This document shows, in pieces, positions 47,626 to 48,606 of a DNA stretch of 48,606 nt (its first letter is position 1; every line of letters starts with the position of its first letter). The notes under the pieces are model-generated. The model was not told the DNA's origin, searched no databases, and saw only the letters and a program-made list of their open reading frames with translations. A program made the translations under genes and the position numbers. This stretch comes from Cohnella thermotolerans DSM 17683. Its GTDB lineage: Bacteria > Bacillota > Bacilli > Paenibacillales > Paenibacillaceae. The stretch lies in NCBI RefSeq assembly GCF_000429825.1, contig NZ_AUCP01000052.1, positions 1 through 48,606 on the forward strand. Direction: 5' to 3'.

Positions 47626-48267
47626 CTAGTTCTGAACCGCGGCGATCATTCGCCCGAGACGGTCGCACAGCCCCTGGATGGCGTTGTTTTGCATCCGATA
47701 GCTGACGCGGTTGGCGATGAGCCGGCTGGTGACCGCGAACATCGTCTCCATCTCGACCAGCCCGTTCTCCCTCAGCGTCTGCCCCGTCTCGACCATATCG
47801 ACGATCCGGTCCGCCAGACCGATCAGCGGGGCCAGCTCGATCGAGCCGTTCAGCTTGATCACTTCCACCTGCTGGCCGCGCTCGCGGAAATATTGCGAAG
47901 CGACGTTCGGATACTTGGTCGCCACGCGGGGATGAATGACCGGCTTCCAGCCCGGCAATCCGATGACGGACATCCGGCACTTCGCGATCCCCAGATCAAG
48001 CAGTTCGTACACGTCCTTGTTCTCTTCCATCAGGACGTCCTTGCCGACGATGCCGATGTCCGCCACACCGTATTCCACGTAAGTCGGCACGTCGACCGGC
48101 TTCGCCATAATAAACTCCATGTTCGCTTCGGGAACCGGAATAATGAGCCGGCGCGAATCGTCGAAGTCTTCGGGAATGGGCAGTCCCGCTTGACGGAACA
48201 GCTTGCTCGCCTGCTTGTAAATCCGCCCCTTGGGCATCGCCACCTTCAAAACGCCCTGTTCCGTCAT
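47626..48267 (-). CDS. hisG: ATP phosphoribosyltransferase, short form HisG
   Basis: 213 residues. First step of histidine synthesis: ATP plus PRPP. Short-form HisG lacks the C-terminal regulatory domain and works only with HisZ. N terminus [42 protein letters not shown], and the PRPP stretch [24 protein letters not shown] 48267 has AGGAGGGG at good distance; an extension upstream is not supported. No hisZ is visible in the 339 bases upstream, where B. subtilis has it. Confidence 0.95.
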   Translation of the reverse strand: MTEQGVLKVAMPKGRIYKQASKLFRQAGLPIPEDFDDSRRLIIPVPEANMEFIMAKPVDVPTYVEYGVADIGIVGKDVLMEENKDVYELLDLGIAKCRMSVIGLPGWKPVIHPRVATKYPNVASQYFRERGQQVEVIKLNGSIELAPLIGLADRIVDMVETGQTLRENGLVEMETMFAVTSRLIANRVSYRMQNNAIQGLCDRLGRMIAAVQN

Positions 48268-48386
48268 GGCCGCCCCTCCTTGTATGCTAAGAGCAGCTCC
48301 TGATTTAAGGGTTGCTCTTATGATTTTGTACCTTGAAAATTGAATAATTTTGTCCCGGTGGAGGAAGCAGCCCAAGCGAAGCGCGG

Positions 48387-48606
48387 GAGCGACCCGTAGG
48401 GACGAAAAAAGGTGTTTACGATACTGGGCTGTCCTTGGGAAAATGCCAATAGGTGCTACCGACGGGAATATTCCTTCTCCTCCTGTAGACTCGATCATTC
48501 GGGTTCTACCAAGTTAGAGTGTTTCCTTGGCCTCTTCCGTATTTTCCAACACGCTGACTGTATCCCGCGCGTCGCCATCTCTTCCGCATAGCAGAGGAAG
48601 GTTCGT
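48387..48606 (+). mobile_element. Possible 5' part of a group II intron, cut by the window edge
   Basis: This stretch has no reading frame of use, but it resembles group II intron domain I: a GAGCGACCC start (consensus GUGCG), GGTGTTTACGATAC, GGAAAATGCCAATAGG and CCGACGGGAATA, in the order of the GAAAA-GCCAA and CGGGAA blocks in Ll.LtrB-like introns. CCTTGAAAATTGAAT lies upstream. It is antisense to the his operon. The remaining 48268-48386 holds only the hisG leader. The call is from memory of intron consensus and needs a covariance search. Confidence 0.35.

Noticed and set aside
48268..48386. T-box or other riboswitch in the hisG leader
   Set aside because: I find no T-box antiterminator sequence and no terminator hairpin in this short stretch.
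48514..48606. 30-residue minus-strand open end at the right edge (ends ENTEEAKETL)
   Set aside because: Could be the C terminus of a gene outside the window, but there is no homology that I recognise and the region looks more like structured RNA.

Overview
The window looks like chromosomal DNA from a GC-rich member of the Paenibacillaceae (Cohnella/Paenibacillus type). The evidence is high GC Firmicute coding DNA, GGAGG-type ribosome binding sites, a cggR-gap-pgk-tpiA-gpmI-eno glycolytic operon, a trxB/rapZ/glmR/whiA/crh block, an Sda-type sporulation checkpoint protein, CtsR control of clpP, and YesMN/LplB/YtcP-style sugar uptake genes. I place it at family level only.

Layout. 1-266: the 5' end of an IS91-type transposase running off the left edge. 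379-1140: a sugar-phosphate isomerase/epimerase-like TIM barrel. 1302-6055: an OmpR-type two-component system followed by a three-gene ABC exporter (lantibiotic/bacitracin-resistance type); the same candidate operator precedes both units. 6024-6180: degenerate intergenic repeats. 6216-7666: a secreted protein with one SLH-like segment. 7793-22226 (minus strand): a mannoside utilisation locus running YesM-like kinase, YesN-like regulator, solute-binding lipoprotein, two permeases, GH125, a 1083-residue clan-A-like glycosidase and a GH38 alpha-mannosidase. The enzymes have no visible signal peptides, so imported oligosaccharides are probably trimmed in the cytoplasm. A cre-like box lies before the lipoprotein gene. 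22378-29696 (minus): the glycolytic operon with its CggR operator. 29741-31139 (plus): tRNA-Arg(CCG), CtsR-controlled clpP and an extended sda. 31154-32579: an MFS transporter. 32591-33364: a SIMPL-domain protein. 33484-38963 (minus): crh-like HPr, whiA, glmR, rapZ, a ROK glucokinase and trxB. 39055-41917 (minus): a yvcD-like TPR protein and a divergent PRPP synthetase. 42139-48267 (minus): the histidine operon hisG-D-B-H-A-F-IE. 48268-48606: no gene that I can support; it may hold the 5' end of a group II intron.

How the genes connect. Much of the window concerns carbon flow: uptake and trimming of mannosides, phosphorylation by a ROK kinase, lower glycolysis under CggR, and an HPr/Crh protein that would act with CcpA at cre sites. 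PRPP synthetase next to the his genes supplies the substrate of HisG.

The least explained parts are the ordered palindromic repeats between hisF and hisA, the 1083-residue glycosidase, the divergent Prs, the Crh that keeps His15, and the shared operator-like box of the two-component/ABC exporter locus. Both window ends carry probable mobile-element sequence, which may mean that an assembly broke there. All regulatory calls are by eye; no searches were run.
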